Source of the DNA: Halapricum hydrolyticum
GTDB taxonomy: Archaea > Halobacteriota > Halobacteria > Halobacteriales > Haloarculaceae
DNA: 64,000 nucleotides
Assembly (NCBI RefSeq): GCF_025517535.1
Contig: NZ_JAOPKC010000012.1
Coordinates: 23,926-87,925, forward strand
Direction: 5' to 3'
This document shows, piece after piece, positions 62,079 to 64,000 of this stretch; position 1 is the first letter of the stretch, and each line of letters begins with the position of its first letter. Made by a program: the position numbers and the translations under genes. The notes under the pieces were generated by a model, which was given only the letters and a program-made list of their open reading frames with translations, was not told where the DNA came from and searched no databases.

Positions 62079-62659
62079 GCGATCGTGTTCCCCCCCTGGA
62101 GCGGGTCCGGTAGCGGTTCGTGTCGCGCGGGCGTGCCCACGGCCAGCGTCTCCGGCGGGACGTCCTCGGTGACGATGCTCCCGGCGGCGACGAACGATCC
62201 GCGGCCGACGGTCACGCCGGGGAGGATCGTCGCGTTTGCGCCGACGGAGACGTCGTCTTCCAGCGTCGGGCCCACCAGATCCTGCTCGACGCGGACCGGG
62301 TACTCGTCGTTGGTCAGGACTGCGCTCGGGCCGAGAAAAACAGAATCGCCGATCGTCGTCTGCTGGGGGACGTAGACGTTCGTCTGGCAACTCACCGACG
62401 AGCCGATCGTGCAGGCCCCGTCGACGACGGTATTCGTCCCGAGCAGGACGTCGTCGCCGATCGTCGTGTCTTCCCGGACCAGCACGTTGTGACCGGTCGA
62501 GAAGGAGTCACCGATCTCGACGTCGTCGTAGATCACCGTTCCCGATCGGATCGTCGCGTCGTTACCGATCTTCGTCTGTTCCGTGTCGCTGCCGTTGGAG
62601 CGACCGAGCGTCGCGTTCTCGTCTACTGTACAGTCGATACCGAGTGTGACGTATTCCAT
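62075..62659 (-). CDS. Left-handed beta-helix acetyltransferase (WbpD type)
   Basis: This 194-residue protein consists of hexapeptide repeats (IGNDATIRSGTVIYDDVEIG, VLLGTNTVVDGACTIG, VSVGANATILPGVTVGRG). It ends with VPPETLAVGTPARHEP, as in the WbpD/WlbB N-acetyltransferases. It would add the 3-acetyl group to give UDP-GlcNAc(3NAc)A. It is the first gene of the seven-gene operon, and its TGA overlaps the ATG of the aminotransferase. Confidence 0.88.
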   Translation of the reverse strand: MEYVTLGIDCTVDENATLGRSNGSDTEQTKIGNDATIRSGTVIYDDVEIGDSFSTGHNVLVREDTTIGDDVLLGTNTVVDGACTIGSSVSCQTNVYVPQQTTIGDSVFLGPSAVLTNDEYPVRVEQDLVGPTLEDDVSVGANATILPGVTVGRGSFVAAGSIVTEDVPPETLAVGTPARHEPLPDPLQGGNTIA

Positions 62660-63123
62660 TGCGGGTCCTCGCTGACCGGTCTCGCGGGTGGCCAGCGCTT
62701 ACGCCATGACTCGGGTCGATTGCCGCTTTGTTATTGAGTGCTTTGCAGGGACCACAGGTTCGTGCTATCGCAGGATGCCGATCCAATATTCTCTCGTGTG
62801 ACGAATGGTTGTGGTTGCGATACCTGCCTGCTGTGCCGACTGCACGTCGGAAGACTTGCGAGCGCTCACTCCGCTCGCCCTCACGTCTCACAGCTTCGCA
62901 GTCGTGCGGTCAAACCCGAAAAAGACGTATACCAACCACGATAAACTGGTTCCCTGAGCGACGGTCTCCGCGTTTCGGTACGCGGCTGCATCTCCCCACA
63001 GTAGGTGAATACTACGCTCCTCTGGTGATCATAGTCACGTCGTAACAAAGTAGACACGTCGTCTCTTCTTCGGCAAGTCTGATCGCTCGGATGAGTATAC
63101 GCGGTCAAGACAGCACCGATATA
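62660..63123. other. Divergent region upstream of the sugar operon
   Basis: No gene is visible in 464 bp. AATATTCTCTCG near 62788 and GATATAATG just before 63124 are the A/T-rich parts. A stem GAGCGCTCACTCCGCTC lies near 62860. It should contain the promoter of the seven-gene operon and that of the regulator at 63124. I could not find a tRNA or repeat copy here. Confidence 0.35.
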
Positions 63124-63666
63124 ATGTCAGAAGACACAGACATACTCTCGCCCGACCAGGCGTTCGATATTCTGAGTAACCAGCGTCGTCGGTATGCCCT
63201 GCATTACCTCTCGGAACATCCCGAGGGTGAGAAGCTTCAGGAACTCGCACGCCGGCTCGCCGCCTGGGAGAACGAGATCTCCGTCGAGAAGGTCTCGAAG
63301 AAACAGCAAAAGCGGGTGTACGTCTCTCTGTATCAGACACACATCCCCAAACTCGAAGCCGAGGGGGTCGTCGACTACGATAGCGAGAGCGGGCTGATCA
63401 CGCTGACTAGCCATGCGGACGACGTCACGACCTATCTACAGGACGACGAAGACCGGTCCGACCAGTGGCACCGCTATTATCTTGCCCTAGTCGTGGCCGG
63501 TACCGCTGTCTTCACCGCGACGGCCCTCGAGCTTCCCGTCTTCGCTGCACTCACACCGACGATCGTCGGTCTCGCGATTCTCTTCGCGTTCGGTGCCCTT
63601 ACCGTCCAGTACTTCCTTGTGCGTCGCCGTGAGTCACAGGGGGTGTCTAGAAGTAGTGAACACTAG
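63124..63666 (+). CDS. Winged-helix regulator with membrane tail (DUF7344-like)
   Basis: This 180-residue protein starts at MSEDTDILSPDQ; an ATG 11 codons upstream is possible. The winged helix lies at about residues 12-100 (AFDILSNQRRRYALHYLSEH, AAWENEISVEKVSKKQQKR, VSLYQTHIPKLEAEGVVDYD). Two transmembrane helices follow (about 120-165). It resembles the regulator at 42381 closely in layout. It borders the sugar operon and may control it. Confidence 0.84.
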   Translation: MSEDTDILSPDQAFDILSNQRRRYALHYLSEHPEGEKLQELARRLAAWENEISVEKVSKKQQKRVYVSLYQTHIPKLEAEGVVDYDSESGLITLTSHADDVTTYLQDDEDRSDQWHRYYLALVVAGTAVFTATALELPVFAALTPTIVGLAILFAFGALTVQYFLVRRRESQGVSRSSEH

Positions 63667-63773
63667 TCCTCGTCCTCGACGGGGATCAGTTCCTCCGGGC
63701 TCCGCTTGTACCGCGGTCTGTTTGCGAACTTCCGAATCAGTTCCTTGTCTTCTTTCGAGAGATGTTCCGTCAT
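63663..63773 (-). CDS. Micro protein of 36 residues
   Basis: The protein starts MTEHLSKEDKELIRKFAN and ends SPEELIPVEDED. It has an amphipathic helix followed by a basic RPRYKRSP stretch and an acidic tail, and looks like a real, conserved-type haloarchaeal micro protein. TACTTATACG lies 27 nt before the ATG, an ideal leaderless promoter. Its 3' end overlaps the regulator gene by 4 bases. Function is unknown. Confidence 0.65.
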   Translation of the reverse strand: MTEHLSKEDKELIRKFANRPRYKRSPEELIPVEDED

Positions 63774-63795
63774 CACCCCCGCTTGGACTGGAAGA

Positions 63796-63805
63796 CGTAT
63801 AAGTA
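63796..63805 (-). promoter_or_regulatory. TATA box of the 36-residue protein gene
   Basis: TACTTATACG on the minus strand is centred 27 nt before the ATG at 63773. Confidence 0.6.
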
Positions 63806-63934
63806 CGTTCCGACTTCCTTCACCTATCGACAACTAGGAGCAGCATACTCGCACATAGATTCGTTTACCTATGACTGATTATGCGATAATAGCAACCCTT
63901 TAACTCAGCTTTGCACGTTAGCGTCAGCTGTTGA

Positions 63935-64000
63935 ATGAACGAACAGGTGATCGATTTCTTCCATCAGGTCATCGACGCCACGATCATTATTGTCCCGAAC
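63935..64000 (+). CDS. Start of an unidentified gene, cut by the window edge
   Basis: Only 22 codons are visible: MNEQVIDFFHQVIDATIIIV and two more. They suggest an amphipathic or membrane-near helix. CCTTTAAC about 37 nt upstream may be the TATA element. The product cannot be identified. Confidence 0.45.
   Translation, partial: MNEQVIDFFHQVIDATIIIVPN

Noticed and set aside
62850..62950. tRNA-like stem region upstream of the sugar operon
   Set aside because: There are short stems and a GGTCAAACCC-like loop, but no D-arm, anticodon arm or acceptor pairing could be assembled.
1..64000. CRISPR array, intact insertion sequence or provirus
   Set aside because: No regularly spaced repeats, transposase, integrase or phage structural genes were seen; the only dispersed repeats are the two palindromic families.

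Overview
The window is chromosomal DNA of a halophilic archaeon. The evidence is high GC, strongly acidic proteins, an archaeal TFB, prefoldin beta, CetZ, an archaeal-type RNase P RNA, Tat-type signal peptides, AT-rich TATA boxes about 25-30 nt ahead of leaderless genes, and haloarchaeal families such as HalOD1, DICT and winged-helix DUF7344-like proteins. A [NiFe] hydrogenase in such a genome suggests a facultatively anaerobic Haloarculaceae-type organism (Halapricum, Halorhabdus or Halomicrobium relatives); the genus is a guess.

Region 1 (1-33 kb) is mostly core genome. It holds a nucleoside phosphorylase-like gene with a GCS2-type ligase, UspA, a bifunctional-nuclease-domain protein, prefoldin beta and the RNase P RNA gene. 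Then come a membrane-anchored [NiFe] hydrogenase pair without maturation genes, an SDR epimerase, and a divergent membrane J-protein/Hsp70-like pair. The NAD de novo operon nadA-nadB-nadC, an amidohydrolase, a frameshifted orphan antitoxin, hisS, cetZ, an alkaline-phosphatase-like enzyme, pyrophosphatase, a PadR regulator, RNase HI, TFB and a Tat-exported beta-helix/PKD protein follow. Several small genes of 36-77 codons are included.

Region 2 (about 32-62.7 kb) is a cell-surface glycan island. glmS stands at its left border. The middle (34.5-54.3 kb) has an unusual composition: four ATP-grasp ligases, an asparagine-synthetase-like enzyme whose catalytic Cys2 is Thr, two FemAB/FemX-like GNAT proteins, three paralogous (alpha/alpha)-toroid proteins, two alkaline-phosphatase/sulfatase-superfamily proteins and a Tat-exported protein, with almost no glycosyltransferases. 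The right part is a seven-gene minus-strand operon (62.66 to 55.67 kb) in which every junction overlaps. It matches, step for step, the bacterial WbpA-B-E-D-I route to UDP-ManNAc(3NAc)A, and adds a GT2 glycosyltransferase and a polysaccharide deacetylase. My inference is that the island builds a di-acetamido-uronic-acid glycan and modifies its carboxyl or amino groups with amino acids. Winged-helix regulators at 38.0, 42.4, 55.2 and 63.1 kb are spread through it.

Two families of intergenic palindromic repeats cross the window. Family A is about 80 bp (six copies plus half copies) and in most cases sits directly behind a stop codon or RNA end. Family B is 75-82 bp (two copies) and both copies lie downstream of a family A copy between convergent genes. 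No CRISPR array, tRNA, intact IS or provirus was seen.
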